A stretch of DNA of 64,000 bases from Pedobacter sp. N36a (GTDB lineage Bacteria; Bacteroidota; Bacteroidia; Sphingobacteriales; Sphingobacteriaceae), in assembly GCF_014472395.1 (NCBI RefSeq), contig NZ_JACSZW010000001.1:124001-188000 (forward strand). The letters run 5' to 3'. Each line of letters starts with the position of its first letter. The stretch's first letter is position 1. A program made the translations under genes and the position numbers. The notes beneath the pieces are model-generated. The model was given only the letters and a program-made list of their open reading frames with translations, did no database searches and was not told the DNA's origin. This document shows positions 28,361-37,411 of the stretch, one piece after another.

Positions 28361-28750
28361 TTAAGAATAAATGAAAAAGATGCTAGGGGGCGGGTGAGGA
28401 ATCTCGTTATTGCTTTCAGGGAGATCAAAAGAAAACTCGCCAGGGAATTCAGTCGTTTTTAAACACAATGGAAGCACCGGCAAATCAATCGCCTGCACAA
28501 AGAAAACATCCTGCGCGTTTTTCTTTTGCGCATCTCTTTCCTGTTTCTTCTCTTTTTCCTCTGCCTGTTTCAGCTTTTTGGCGAGGTAACATTTACCATT
28601 GCAATGCAGCTGCGGTTTGTCTTTATTTTCACAAAGTACTGTCGCAATGTATTGCTCATTGAGCTCAAAACCCGCATATACGAAAACCCTGCTGAACTGT
28701 GCCAGCAATAAGGTGATCAATAAAATAAAGCAGGTAAAGCGTTTAAACAT
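28361..28750 (-). CDS. Small exported protein with C-x9-C-x3-C motif (paralogue A)
   Basis: 129 residues: signal-like helix (about 5-25), then ELNEQYIATVLCENKDKPQL and HCNGKCYLAKKLKQ with three Cys spaced C-x9-C-x3-C, then a highly charged Lys/Glu segment and a Pro-rich end. A second copy of the motif is found in the protein at 29955-30329. I know no function for the family. The gene starts 4 bases after the SCO gene, so copper binding or transfer is a reasonable guess. Confidence 0.7.
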   Translation of the reverse strand: MFKRFTCFILLITLLLAQFSRVFVYAGFELNEQYIATVLCENKDKPQLHCNGKCYLAKKLKQAEEKEKKQERDAQKKNAQDVFFVQAIDLPVLPLCLKTTEFPGEFSFDLPESNNEIPHPPPSIFFIYS

Positions 28751-28754
28751 GAAC

Positions 28755-29393
28755 TTATTTTTTATACTCTTTTAACAGAATGTCCATATCGGCCATCAAA
28801 TGCTGAACGTCCTTGTCCAGTGTACCATCATAAGCGCCTCTGATGCGTTTTTCTTTATCTACCAGCACCAGATATCCCTGGTGTATAAAACCACCAGGTG
28901 CATTCTTGTCTTCCTGTGCAGAAACCAGATAATTACGTTCAGCAAGGGCATAAATCTCATCCCTGCTGCCCCATAAATATTCCCATTGCGTACCCTCTAC
29001 TCCTAGCTTTTTCGCGTAATCTTTCATTTTAGAAGGGGTATCATATTTCACATCAATGGTATGGGAAGCCAATTTTACTTCGGAATTACCTTTATACTTT
29101 TCATACACTTTCATTAAATTACGGTGCATGGTGGGGCATATCGTCGGACAGGAGGTAAAAAAGAAATCGGCTACATAGATCGCTCCATTGAAGTCTTTCT
29201 CTGTCACCACTATACTATCCTGATTGAAGAGTTTAAAGGCAGGAATCGTTCTAAAAACGCTATCTATTACCGTTTTGCCATCAACGACCCGTTCTGTTTG
29301 TTCCAATTGCAGGAAAGGCAGCCTTTTCGGTTGATCTTTACAGCTAAAAAGAAACGAGACAGAGAGGGTCAGGCCAGCTAAAATTCCCCTCAT
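28755..29393 (-). CDS. SCO1/SenC-type copper chaperone lipoprotein
   Basis: 212 residues with lipobox (FLFSC, Cys 18). The thioredoxin-like fold carries the SCO copper ligands: CPTIC at 82-86 and His at about 171 in FIHQGYLVLVD. SCO proteins bring copper to the CuA site of cytochrome oxidase or act as thiol reductases. Its start overlaps the stop of the upstream lipoprotein gene. A second SCO gene lies at 44931. Confidence 0.92.
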   Translation of the reverse strand: MRGILAGLTLSVSFLFSCKDQPKRLPFLQLEQTERVVDGKTVIDSVFRTIPAFKLFNQDSIVVTEKDFNGAIYVADFFFTSCPTICPTMHRNLMKVYEKYKGNSEVKLASHTIDVKYDTPSKMKDYAKKLGVEGTQWEYLWGSRDEIYALAERNYLVSAQEDKNAPGGFIHQGYLVLVDKEKRIRGAYDGTLDKDVQHLMADMDILLKEYKK

Positions 29394-29827
29394 TATTTTT
29401 TGAATTTACTGAAGTAAGCCTCCGATGATTTAATCTCCTTTTTATAAAGGCTGTCAACTGCCACAATCTTTGCTTTTTCCGACTGGAAATACTGAATCGC
29501 TTCTTCAGTTGATTTACCGGTAATATCCGGCTCAAATTTATGCATCCAATCATTCATACTGTCCTCAGCAACAGTCAGCTCTTTCAAAAGCATACTGATG
29601 TTTTCCTTTTCTTTCAGCGTATCAATTTCAGGAAATTTGGTCTTCAAATCCGCCATATTCCGCTGTAACGTATCTAGTTTCATTTGATAGTTTACAATCG
29701 TACTATGATCGCCCATCACCAGGTCATGAAATTTCATCACTTCATCACGTTCTTTCTTATAATCAACAGGGGTTGTACAAGCCACAGCAGTAATTGCCAG
29801 TAGCAGTGCGCCAACTAATTTCTTCAT
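29393..29827 (-). CDS. Hypothetical helical lipoprotein
   Basis: 144 residues from MKKLVGALLLAITAVAC (ATG at 29827); an earlier ATG at 29866 gives no signal peptide. Lipobox Cys at 17. The mature part is almost all helix with heptad-like Leu/Met spacing (YQMKLDTLQRNMADLKTKF) and many Lys/Glu, ending SKFKK. Proteins like this in Bacteroidota are often mislabelled viral A-type inclusion protein. It overlaps the SCO gene, suggesting a linked periplasmic role, which is otherwise unknown. Confidence 0.75.
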   Translation of the reverse strand: MKKLVGALLLAITAVACTTPVDYKKERDEVMKFHDLVMGDHSTIVNYQMKLDTLQRNMADLKTKFPEIDTLKEKENISMLLKELTVAEDSMNDWMHKFEPDITGKSTEEAIQYFQSEKAKIVAVDSLYKKEIKSSEAYFSKFKK

Positions 29828-29954
29828 TTTTACTCTTTTAAAATCACAAAACATTAAGCGCATCAAAAAAACAGCGCATTCTTAAAAAGGCATAAAAAAG
29901 CGGTATCCGGATCTTAATAGACCAGTATTCGTAATTTATCCTATAAGTTGTAAA

Positions 29955-30329
29955 TTATCCAAGAATTTGAGGAGGATGGAAAATGGCGTTTAGCAGCGAT
30001 TGCGGCATTCCGGTAGAAACGGGAACATGTAAGGTAATTTCCGCAAAAGCATATTGTTTGAACAGAAATGGGTTTACCACAACTGCATCTTGAATTTGTG
30101 TTTTCTGTGTTTGTCTCTCCTGCTTTTGTTCTTTGTCTTGTGCTTGTTTTAACTTTTTCATTAAATAGCACTTCCCATTACATTGCAGCTGGGGTTTATC
30201 CTTATTCACACAGAGCTCAGCAGCAATATAGCGCTGATTCATCTCAAAACCAGCAAATACAAAAGCATTGGCAAAGTTTACAGTAAGTAAACTGAACAAA
30301 AGCAATATGGCTGTTGGTTTGATTAACAT
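29955..30329 (-). CDS. Small exported protein with C-x9-C-x3-C motif (paralogue B)
   Basis: 124 residues from MLIKPTAILLL (ATG at 30329); the longer frame to 30407 adds a stretch with no signal features. A signal-like helix is followed by EMNQRYIAAELCVNKDKPQL and QCNGKCYLMKKLKQ, the same motif as paralogue A, then a Lys/Gln-rich charged segment and a hydrophobic end. It lies 127 bases upstream of the helical lipoprotein gene, likely at the head of the same island. Function unknown. Confidence 0.68.
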   Translation of the reverse strand: MLIKPTAILLLFSLLTVNFANAFVFAGFEMNQRYIAAELCVNKDKPQLQCNGKCYLMKKLKQAQDKEQKQERQTQKTQIQDAVVVNPFLFKQYAFAEITLHVPVSTGMPQSLLNAIFHPPQILG

Positions 30330-30377
30330 CTGCCGCAAAGATAAGGAACAAATCCGTGGATTTACCCATGAAAACAT

Positions 30378-30404
30378 AAAAAAAGCAGACCAGAGCCTGC
30401 TTTT
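30378..30404 (-). terminator. Intrinsic terminator after the thioesterase gene
   Basis: 8-base stem AAAAGCAG / CTGCTTTT with an 8-base loop; on the minus strand it is followed by seven T in all. It begins 7 bases past the thioesterase stop and separates the fabH pair from the copper island. Confidence 0.75.
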
Positions 30405-30411
30405 CATTTGA

Positions 30412-30852
30412 TTACTTTAATATTTTAATCGGTTTCTTGTGTTCATCGATGGCTACAAATGAAAATTCTCCGGTTACCGCTTTTTCACGATCTTCGGAGT
30501 ACATCTGCTCCACATATATTTCGACTCTCACTTTCAAACTCGTGTTTCCGATATGTGTAACGGTGCCGATCAGCTCAACAATGGTTCCGGCAGGAATAGG
30601 CTTTTTAAAGTCAATCCTGTCGCTGCTTACCGTCACCATAATCTGCCTGCTGAAACGCGTAGCGGTGATAAAAGCCACCTCGTCCATCATGTGCATGGCT
30701 GTTCCGCCAAATAAGGTGTCGTAGTGGTTGGTTGTATTAGGAAATACAGCTTTAAAAATGCGTGTCTCAGAAGCCTTAATTCGATCTTCTACGCTAATGC
30801 TATTTTCTGTGGTAATATTATCTTGTACTGTCATTTGATTTTCTTTAATCAT
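30412..30852 (-). CDS. Acyl-CoA thioesterase, hotdog fold
   Basis: 146 residues of the YciA/ACOT type. The motif NHYDTLFGGTAMHMMDEVAFITA (about 43-65) contains the Asn/Asp active region of these enzymes, and VTVSSDRIDFKKPIPAG is the second conserved block. It would hydrolyse acyl-CoA to free acid and CoA. A second Met at residue 7 is an alternative start. It lies 18 bases after fabH and is probably cotranscribed with it. Confidence 0.87.
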   Translation of the reverse strand: MIKENQMTVQDNITTENSISVEDRIKASETRIFKAVFPNTTNHYDTLFGGTAMHMMDEVAFITATRFSRQIMVTVSSDRIDFKKPIPAGTIVELIGTVTHIGNTSLKVRVEIYVEQMYSEDREKAVTGEFSFVAIDEHKKPIKILK

Positions 30853-30870
30853 TTCTCTTGTAGGGAGATC

Positions 30871-31875
30871 CTATTTTCCTCTCAGTTTGCCCCATTTTAA
30901 ATAGGTAGCACCCCATGAGAATCCAGCGCCAAATGCAGTTAACAATAGCTTGTCACCATATTTGAAATCATCTTTAAAATCCCATAAAACTAATGGAATG
31001 GTAGCGGCAGTGGTATTTCCGTAACGCTCAATATTCACTTTCACCTGTGATTCTGTCAAGTTCAGCTGCTCTCCTACGGCCTGGATGATCCTTAAGTTTG
31101 CCTGGTGAGGAATCAAGTAGTTGATTTGTTTGATGTCCAGATCATTTGCTCTTAAGATTTCTCTGCAAGTATCTGTCATGCCCTGGATGGCCGCTTTAAA
31201 TACCACACGTCCATCCTGGCGCACATAATGCAATTTCTGATCTAGGGTTTCCTGCGATGCGGGGTGTTTAGATCCGCCGGCAGTCACAATAAGATTTTCC
31301 TTACCGCTGCCATCAGTCCTGAAATAACTATCTATTAACCCTACTTCTTCTTCTGTTTGTTCTAATAAAACCGCTCCGGCACCATCACCAAAAAGAATGC
31401 AGGTATTGCGGTCTTTATAGTTGACGATCGAACTGTTTTTATCGGCACCAATTACAACTACACGTTTACATCGGCCACTTTCAATCATACTTGCGCCTAA
31501 TGTGAGGGCATAAAGGAAACCACTGCAGGCGGCATTAGTATCGATACCCCAGGCATTTTTCAATCCTGCTTTTTCACACACCATACTCCCCGTAGAAACC
31601 ATCACATAATCTGGAGTAGATGTAGATACAATCACACAGTCTATATCATCCGGATTCACATTCCCATCTTCCATTAACCTCAACAAGGCTCTGGTAGCCA
31701 TATCCGAAGTGGCTATACTCGCATCATTTACTATTCTCCGCTCCTTGATCCCGGTTCTGGACACGATCCATTCTTCGTTGGTATCCACCATTGTCTCCAG
31801 ATCATGGTTGCTCAAAACAGTTTCCGGAACATAACCACCAACTCCGGTTATCACCGCATTTTTACGTATTCTCAT
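30871..31875 (-). CDS. fabH: 3-oxoacyl-ACP synthase III (FabH family)
   Basis: 334 residues from MRIRKNAVITGVGGYVPE (ATG at 31875); the in-frame ATG at 31905 lies in the leader. Active-site Cys is at about 117 in DTNAACSGFLYAL, with the His in LIPHQANLR and the Asn in YGNTTAATIP. It starts fatty acid synthesis by joining acyl-CoA with malonyl-ACP. It is not next to plsX, as the housekeeping fabH often is, so it may be an extra copy with different starter preference. Confidence 0.9.
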   Translation of the reverse strand: MRIRKNAVITGVGGYVPETVLSNHDLETMVDTNEEWIVSRTGIKERRIVNDASIATSDMATRALLRLMEDGNVNPDDIDCVIVSTSTPDYVMVSTGSMVCEKAGLKNAWGIDTNAACSGFLYALTLGASMIESGRCKRVVVIGADKNSSIVNYKDRNTCILFGDGAGAVLLEQTEEEVGLIDSYFRTDGSGKENLIVTAGGSKHPASQETLDQKLHYVRQDGRVVFKAAIQGMTDTCREILRANDLDIKQINYLIPHQANLRIIQAVGEQLNLTESQVKVNIERYGNTTAATIPLVLWDFKDDFKYGDKLLLTAFGAGFSWGATYLKWGKLRGK

Positions 31876-31896
31876 TCTGTGTGCTGTATGTATTGA

Positions 31897-31930
31897 AACA
31901 GGCAAGTATACCGATGCCTGTTATATTTTT
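31897..31930 (+). terminator. Terminator-like hairpin in the fabH leader, plus-strand orientation
   Basis: 8-base perfect stem AACAGGCA / TGCCTGTT, 10-base loop, followed on the plus strand by ATA and nine T. No plus-strand gene precedes it. On the minus strand it sits in the fabH leader, 22 bases before the start codon. Confidence 0.5.
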
Positions 31931-32322
31931 TTTTGCAAAGTTACGGCTTCTCCAACATATTCCCGCAGTACTTTTGCGGCTGCGGCCATTTCTATTCATG
32001 CTTTTTTTGTTTCCTTCCTAGGTCAGGTCTTCAAACCGCAATCCGAATTTAGGCAAAGTTGCACTTCTGGGATCACTGCGCATGCTTTTCTAAACAGCAA
32101 AACCTACGCTTCTTTCAACGAAGTTCCAGCTAAACGAATGACATAAAACACTGATAATAATCAATATAAAAAAATAAAGCTTTGGAATCACCCAGCAAAT
32201 CCATCTATAAACAGCACCATGTTATAGTCATCATATCGGCATTCCTATCGACAATATTCTAGTTAACGTTATTAAATCAAGAATAACCTATATTGATGTG
32301 AATTTTTCTCTCATTTAATACC
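31931..32322. other. Noncoding stretch before the kinase gene stop
   Basis: About 390 bases between the fabH leader and the stop of the Kdp-linked kinase gene. I see no supported ORF, hairpin with T-run, repeat or RNA. It probably holds the fabH promoter and the 3' end of the kdp transcript. Confidence 0.5.
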
Positions 32323-34077
32323 TTAAAGGGCAACCGGTAAGGAGAAACAAAACCTACTGCCTTCTCCTAAGGCACTTTCCACCCAAATCTTACCCCCTTC
32401 TGCGGCTATAAAATCTTTGGAAATCGCTAATCCTAATCCTGATCCTGATTTATTATTGCCGTCTGTAGGCACCTGAAAGTACTTATCAAACAATTTTTTT
32501 TGATACACCTCCTCAATTCCTTTTCCAAAATCCCGTACAGAAAACTCAATATTTTCCCCGTTTTCAATCACCTGAATCACCACCTTAGACTTTTCTGGGC
32601 TATAACGTAGTGCATTAGAAAGAAAGTTGACCAATACCCAGGCTGTTTTTTCAACATCTACATAGATTTTTGGCAGGTTATTCCGACTGATCAGCTCCAG
32701 CTCAATAGATTTTTGTTCCGCCTGGAAACGCACTGAATCCATGGCATAAATTGCAATCTTACGGGGATCAGATTTCACAAAATTCAGCTGCAGATTACCA
32801 GTTTCTACCTGCGCCAGGTCTAAAAGTTCAGAAGTGATTTTCAATAGCCTTCCGCAATCTTCCCTGATGTGCTGCACCAGCTCTTTCTGCTCTGTGTTCA
32901 TTAAACCTACCCGTTCATCGTCCATCAATTTTAAGCTCATTTTTATAGAAGATATGGGTGTTTTCAGCTCATGGGAAACTGTAGCGATGAAATTAGTTTT
33001 TGCCTCATCCAGTTCTTTAAACTGCGTAATGTTCTTCAAAATATACACCTCTCCTGCTGTTTTTCCCGTTTGCGACATCGCCACATCTGCCTCTGCCTCA
33101 TAGCTAGGAACAGTAATTTCTCTTTTCTCCAGCTGGAAATACGACTCTTTCTGATCTGCATAAATCTTCATGGTTTTCTCCGTTGGTTTGTCCTGAAGAA
33201 TCCGGTGGAGCAGGTCATTCTTTTTCATCAATTCCTGTGCATTTTTACCGATCACCTCTGGCCCATTCAGGTTCAAAAGTTCACCGGCCACCTTATTGAA
33301 AAAAAGGATTTCTTTTTTCTCATTTAAGCCGATAATGGCATCCTGCATTTGTTCAATAATCGCTTCAATCCTTAGTTTTTCAGACTGGATTTTGGAAAGG
33401 TTGCTATTTTCCCATTTGTTCAGCTCCTGAGCCATCGTATTAAAAGATACTGCCAGTTCAGAAAACTCATCTGAACCATTAAATTCCAGCCTTTGTTTAT
33501 AATTTTTGCGAGAAATCTCCCGAATGGCTTCAGAGAATTCCCGTAAGGGATTGGCCACAAAACCAGGGAAATTCACAATAAAAGAAAATAAGATCAGGAA
33601 ACAGATAGAAGCGGTAAAGATCACATATAGTGCTGCTTTTTCCACGGCTTTTTGGGCCGCATCATTTTTACGCACAATCGCCGCCATGTTCAATTGATCA
33701 ATCTTTCTCAATTCCGCTCTTAACGCAGTAACAGCTTGCTGAACCTGCGCCTGAGCAGCACCTGGTAGCATCATCGCCTGATAGGCCTGCGCTAATGCAG
33801 AAACTGCTGCCCCCTCCCCTTTCTCCGTTATATTTTTACCCTCCATTGCTAGGTAACGCTCAAACTCCTCTTTGGTAGCGCCCGAAAGAGGCAAAGGATG
33901 CTCATCCAGAACCGCTCGCATTTTACTGGTATAACTCAAGGTTTCATAGTTATCCTTCAGTATCACCTTGGAACTCAATGAAATCTGATTCATGTAAAAC
34001 AAAGAAATTGCGCCAAAAAAGAGTACCACAATGAATAGGAATCCGAATCCAAGGCGGAGTTTGGTTTTTATTTTCAT
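32323..34077 (-). CDS. Membrane histidine kinase with HAMP and PAS, likely Kdp kinase
   Basis: 584 residues. Two membrane helices (about 8-30 and 150-172) flank a helical periplasmic domain. HAMP is at about 173-226, PAS at about 235-350, HisKA with phospho-His at about 369 in SHELKTP, and HATPase with GSGLGLAIS near the end. It follows the KdpD sensor module by 94 bases on the same strand, which lacks its own kinase domains, so it probably supplies the kinase half. Partner regulator is likely the NtrC-type gene at 41613. The link is inferred from order. Confidence 0.85.
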   Translation of the reverse strand: MKIKTKLRLGFGFLFIVVLFFGAISLFYMNQISLSSKVILKDNYETLSYTSKMRAVLDEHPLPLSGATKEEFERYLAMEGKNITEKGEGAAVSALAQAYQAMMLPGAAQAQVQQAVTALRAELRKIDQLNMAAIVRKNDAAQKAVEKAALYVIFTASICFLILFSFIVNFPGFVANPLREFSEAIREISRKNYKQRLEFNGSDEFSELAVSFNTMAQELNKWENSNLSKIQSEKLRIEAIIEQMQDAIIGLNEKKEILFFNKVAGELLNLNGPEVIGKNAQELMKKNDLLHRILQDKPTEKTMKIYADQKESYFQLEKREITVPSYEAEADVAMSQTGKTAGEVYILKNITQFKELDEAKTNFIATVSHELKTPISSIKMSLKLMDDERVGLMNTEQKELVQHIREDCGRLLKITSELLDLAQVETGNLQLNFVKSDPRKIAIYAMDSVRFQAEQKSIELELISRNNLPKIYVDVEKTAWVLVNFLSNALRYSPEKSKVVIQVIENGENIEFSVRDFGKGIEEVYQKKLFDKYFQVPTDGNNKSGSGLGLAISKDFIAAEGGKIWVESALGEGSRFCFSLPVAL

Positions 34078-34171
34078 GATTGTATATTGTTATAAAGAAT
34101 TTTATCCTGGTTAAATTGTCCTTGTATTTTAATTGCGCCGGCGACCTGTTTTAGAATGGGGATTTAATCCA

Positions 34172-35299
34172 TTAAGACAAAATTACCAGATCAGTTTCTG
34201 TGGTAGAGAGATGTTTTAAAAGCTGGTTAAAAATAGTTGTTCTCCAGACCACCTGAAAAATATTTAAATGCGGTTTTCCAATGCAAATCGTAGTCACTTC
34301 TTTTTCATCGGCAATCCGCATGATCGTTTGCGTCACTTCATCACTTTTCACTTTGATGACCACTGCCCCAAGTTCTGTCGCCAGCTTAAAATTATTGATC
34401 AAATGCCGCTGCAAATCTAACTTAATTCTATTACCGCCCTCACTGCTATTCTGTACATAAAGCACAATCCAGGGCGAATTATAATAAGACGCCAGTCTTG
34501 CGGTTTTGCGGATCACAGTTTTCGCCGTTTCATGGTTACTGGATATACAGGCTAGAAAACGCTCTGGCCTTAATTTAATTTGCTTAGGTATTTCCAGACT
34601 AATCTTCCTTTCCAAACGATGTGCAACCTCTTTCAATGCCATTTCACGAAGCTGCAGGATCTTTTCCGACTGAAAAAAGTTCCCCAATGCCCTGGAAATC
34701 TTACTCTCATCATATATTTTGCCCGCTTTTAAACGGTCAATCAGTTCATCTGCAGTCAAATCAATGTTGACCACCTCATCTGCAAATTCTAATATTTTAT
34801 CTGGAATTCTTTCGGTAATGGCAATGCCGGTAATTTTTTCAATTTCCGAGTTCATACTTTCAAGATGCTGGATATTTACGGCAGAGATCACACTGATTCC
34901 TGCTTCTAAAATATCAACTACATCCTGCCAGCGCTTCGAGTTCTTGCTTCCCTCCACATTGGTATGTGCCAGTTCATCCACAATCACCACTTCCGGATGA
35001 ATATTCAAGATCGACTGCAGGTCCATCTCTTCGAGTTCCTTTCCTCTGTAAAAGATCTTACGTCTCGGAATAATGGGAATACCCTCCAGCAAGGCATGTG
35101 TTTCTGCGCGATTGTGCGTTTCTACATAACCAATCTGCAGGTCTATTCCGTTTTTTAACAATGCCTGAGATTCCTGCAGCATCCGATAGGTTTTTCCTAC
35201 GCCGGCACTCATACCGATATAGACCTTAAACTTTCCCCTTCGGGAACGCTTTACGAGTTCTATAAAATCTTTTACTGCATTGGATTTATGCTCTTCCAT
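34172..35299 (-). CDS. KdpD N-terminal sensor module without kinase domains
   Basis: 375 residues: the KdpD domain with Walker A GMSAGVGKT at 29-37 and Walker B VIVDELAH near 105-112, then a universal-stress-like domain (about 245-375). Full KdpD of E. coli is near 900 residues and goes on into four helices, GAF and kinase domains; here the protein ends after the Usp domain. It is thus a split KdpD, as in other Bacteroidota. It sits between the porin and the separate kinase of the kdp operon. Confidence 0.9.
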   Translation of the reverse strand: MEEHKSNAVKDFIELVKRSRRGKFKVYIGMSAGVGKTYRMLQESQALLKNGIDLQIGYVETHNRAETHALLEGIPIIPRRKIFYRGKELEEMDLQSILNIHPEVVIVDELAHTNVEGSKNSKRWQDVVDILEAGISVISAVNIQHLESMNSEIEKITGIAITERIPDKILEFADEVVNIDLTADELIDRLKAGKIYDESKISRALGNFFQSEKILQLREMALKEVAHRLERKISLEIPKQIKLRPERFLACISSNHETAKTVIRKTARLASYYNSPWIVLYVQNSSEGGNRIKLDLQRHLINNFKLATELGAVVIKVKSDEVTQTIMRIADEKEVTTICIGKPHLNIFQVVWRTTIFNQLLKHLSTTETDLVILS

Positions 35300-35305
35300 C
35301 TGGGC

Positions 35306-35428
35306 TTACCATTTAATAATCACGTAGGCTTGATCTATCAAATACCACAACAACATCGCCAATAGTAAAGCAACACTCAGCAAAGGAATTAGTTTAACAG
35401 ATGTGGCACTATAATTTCTTTTTCTCAT
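35306..35428 (-). CDS. 40-residue single-helix membrane protein in the kdp operon
   Basis: Starts MRKRNYSATSVK, has one hydrophobic helix (about residues 13-32) and ends AYVIIKW. Positive N-terminus predicts an inside N-terminal end. It stops 6 bases before the KdpD module start and lies 124 bases from the porin. Size, helix and tight spacing suggest a real small protein, possibly a KdpF-like or sensor-associated peptide, but I recognise no family. Confidence 0.5.
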   Translation of the reverse strand: MRKRNYSATSVKLIPLLSVALLLAMLLWYLIDQAYVIIKW

Positions 35429-35552
35429 GAATAGTTGTATTTATATTTTCAATAAACACGTTCATCATTTTGAAATCTCGAAAGGGACAGGATGGGGAAT
35501 TCCGACACTTTTGGGAAACAAAATGATGAACATGTTCTGATCAACTATGAAT

Positions 35553-36623
35553 TTAAAAAGCGACAGCAATACTAGCAGTCACTGCAGCGTTGTAATTTAC
35601 GGCAGATGCGCGACGTGTAAAAATCTTGTCTTTGCTATCATACAGTTTTCCTTCCAATCTAACCACTGCATTGCTAACCGGTGAATAGTCTAAATTTAGA
35701 GAATAACCAGTCGTTTTAAAACCCTCAGTCGTTCCGGTTGCAATCAGCACTCCGTTTCTATCTTCATAATATTCTACTCTTCCTGCTACTGCCCAATTCG
35801 GGTTAATACGATACTGAGCAATGGCTACCGGCGAAAGCACTTCATTTTTCGCAGCTTTGCCCTTCTCTTTTTGCTGCGTACCATAATCGAAGCCAAGTGT
35901 TAAACCCAAATGATCCGTTACTTGAAAAATCCCGTACACATTGTGGTAAAAACGTTGTACGCGGACCGAATCCGCACCTTCAGAACCTAAGTAATTGCTA
36001 TAGTTGACCGTGATTTTATCCGTAGGTTTCCAGGTCAACTGCAGACCACCGGCAGGTTTTGAATTTTCATTTTGACGAGTAATGCGTTGCCAGCCGTTTA
36101 AATAAAGTAGGGTTGCACCGAACTTTCCATCCAAAGTTCCGTAACTGATTTTGGCGCCAGTCTCAAAATATGGCGTGTTTTCAGAAGAAATATTTCGGGT
36201 CAGTACCCAGCAATCTTTTGATACGGCACTTTCAAAACCAATGTGCGAAGAGAATATTCCCGCATCAATCCATAAGTTTTGAGTTTTTGACAGTTTAATC
36301 CCTGCATTCGCCTCATAGATGTTTTTCAATACCCCTGGTTCAGCCGCAAGATTTGCATTGGCATAAGATCCAGCCATGATCGCCATATTTGCACGTACAG
36401 CACCATTGTCGTAAGCCGCTTTAATAAATCCTAAATTCAGGTTTACTTCGTTGCTGCGGTTATGGGAATAAATAAATCCCGGTCTGTTGTTGTCTGAAGG
36501 CCTGTTGAAATCATAACCATAAGACGTCTCTACATAACCCGAGACTTTTATTTTAGATTCTTCCTGACCATAAGAACAAAGGGCAGTGCCTAATACAGCT
36601 GATAGTACTATTAATTTTTTCAT
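35553..36623 (-). CDS. Outer-membrane porin of the kdp operon
   Basis: 356 residues with a signal peptide (about 1-19, ending CSYGQ). The mature protein is a run of amphipathic strands (KVSGYVETSYGYDF, NEVNLNLGFIKAAYDNG) ending in AAVTASIAVAF with terminal Phe. It matches the Bacteroidota porin family (outer-membrane beta-barrel BBP2 type) often found after kdpC. It may let K+ pass the outer membrane when it is scarce; that role is inferred from position. Confidence 0.82.
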   Translation of the reverse strand: MKKLIVLSAVLGTALCSYGQEESKIKVSGYVETSYGYDFNRPSDNNRPGFIYSHNRSNEVNLNLGFIKAAYDNGAVRANMAIMAGSYANANLAAEPGVLKNIYEANAGIKLSKTQNLWIDAGIFSSHIGFESAVSKDCWVLTRNISSENTPYFETGAKISYGTLDGKFGATLLYLNGWQRITRQNENSKPAGGLQLTWKPTDKITVNYSNYLGSEGADSVRVQRFYHNVYGIFQVTDHLGLTLGFDYGTQQKEKGKAAKNEVLSPVAIAQYRINPNWAVAGRVEYYEDRNGVLIATGTTEGFKTTGYSLNLDYSPVSNAVVRLEGKLYDSKDKIFTRRASAVNYNAAVTASIAVAF

Positions 36624-36738
36624 TGATATATAAATTTCTTATCTGTTACGTTGAAGGGATTTACACAGGCTCCTTTACGCCTTTTTTTATTTTTTTGTTG
36701 ATGAGGATAAATTCTTAAGCATATTTTCCCTTTCGGGC

Positions 36739-36760
36739 TGCCAAACCTTGTGATTTGGCA
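36739..36760. terminator. Hairpin between kdpC and the porin gene
   Basis: Perfect 7-base stem TGCCAAA / TTTGGCA with an 8-base loop, 39 bases beyond the kdpC stop. No T-run follows on the minus strand. It may reduce read-through or protect the kdpFABC message. Confidence 0.4.
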
Positions 36761-36798
36761 AACGCGTTAAGTTTAGGCAGCACAATCGGGAGGGATAC

Positions 36799-37365
36799 TT
36801 ATTTTTTTAACTCATCGAGGGCAACATTTAATTTGAGTACATTCACTTTTGATGGACCGAAAAGACCGAACAATGGTCCTTCTGTATTTTTCACCACTAA
36901 TTCTGCTACTGTCCTATCGCTTAGTTTGCGATATGCTGCTACTCTTTTGATCTGCATAATGGCCCCTGTTTCAGAAATATTGGGATCCAACCCACTTCCT
37001 GAAGCCGTCACCATATCCGCAGGGATATCTGCTTTTTTCAGGTAAAGATGGTATTTTAATAGCGTATCCACTCTATCGGATACTTGTTTTAGATATTCCT
37101 CGTTTGTTGCTCCTTTATTCGATCCTCCAGAACCTGCCGCATTGTATCCTACAGCAGAAGGTCTGCCCCAAAAATATTCAGGTTTTGTAAAGGACTGGCC
37201 GATTAAAGCATACCCCACTACTTTGCCGTTTTTGGTGATTTTCTCTCCAGCACCTTCTCCAGGCGTAAATTTCCCGATGTAGGCAATAGTTAATGGGTAA
37301 ATGATGCAAAGCAGTACCATCAGTACTCCGGTTAATCTAAGTGATTGTATGATGTATTTTTTCAT
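36799..37365 (-). CDS. kdpC: K+-transporting ATPase subunit KdpC
   Basis: 188 residues. One N-terminal helix (about 9-30), then the periplasmic domain with GQSFTKPEYFWGRPSAVGYNA and SGLDPNISETGAIMQ, the conserved KdpC blocks, and TEGPLFGLFGP near the end. KdpC stabilises the KdpFAB complex. It lies 46 bases after kdpB. Confidence 0.95.
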   Translation of the reverse strand: MKKYIIQSLRLTGVLMVLLCIIYPLTIAYIGKFTPGEGAGEKITKNGKVVGYALIGQSFTKPEYFWGRPSAVGYNAAGSGGSNKGATNEEYLKQVSDRVDTLLKYHLYLKKADIPADMVTASGSGLDPNISETGAIMQIKRVAAYRKLSDRTVAELVVKNTEGPLFGLFGPSKVNVLKLNVALDELKK

Positions 37366-37411
37366 GACAATTTGTATTTTAATATTCTTTTGTGATCTTT
37401 TTTAAATGCGA

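Noticed and set aside
34172..35299. Truncated KdpD as a pseudogene
   Set aside because: It ends cleanly after the Usp domain with a separate kinase following, a known split form in Bacteroidota.
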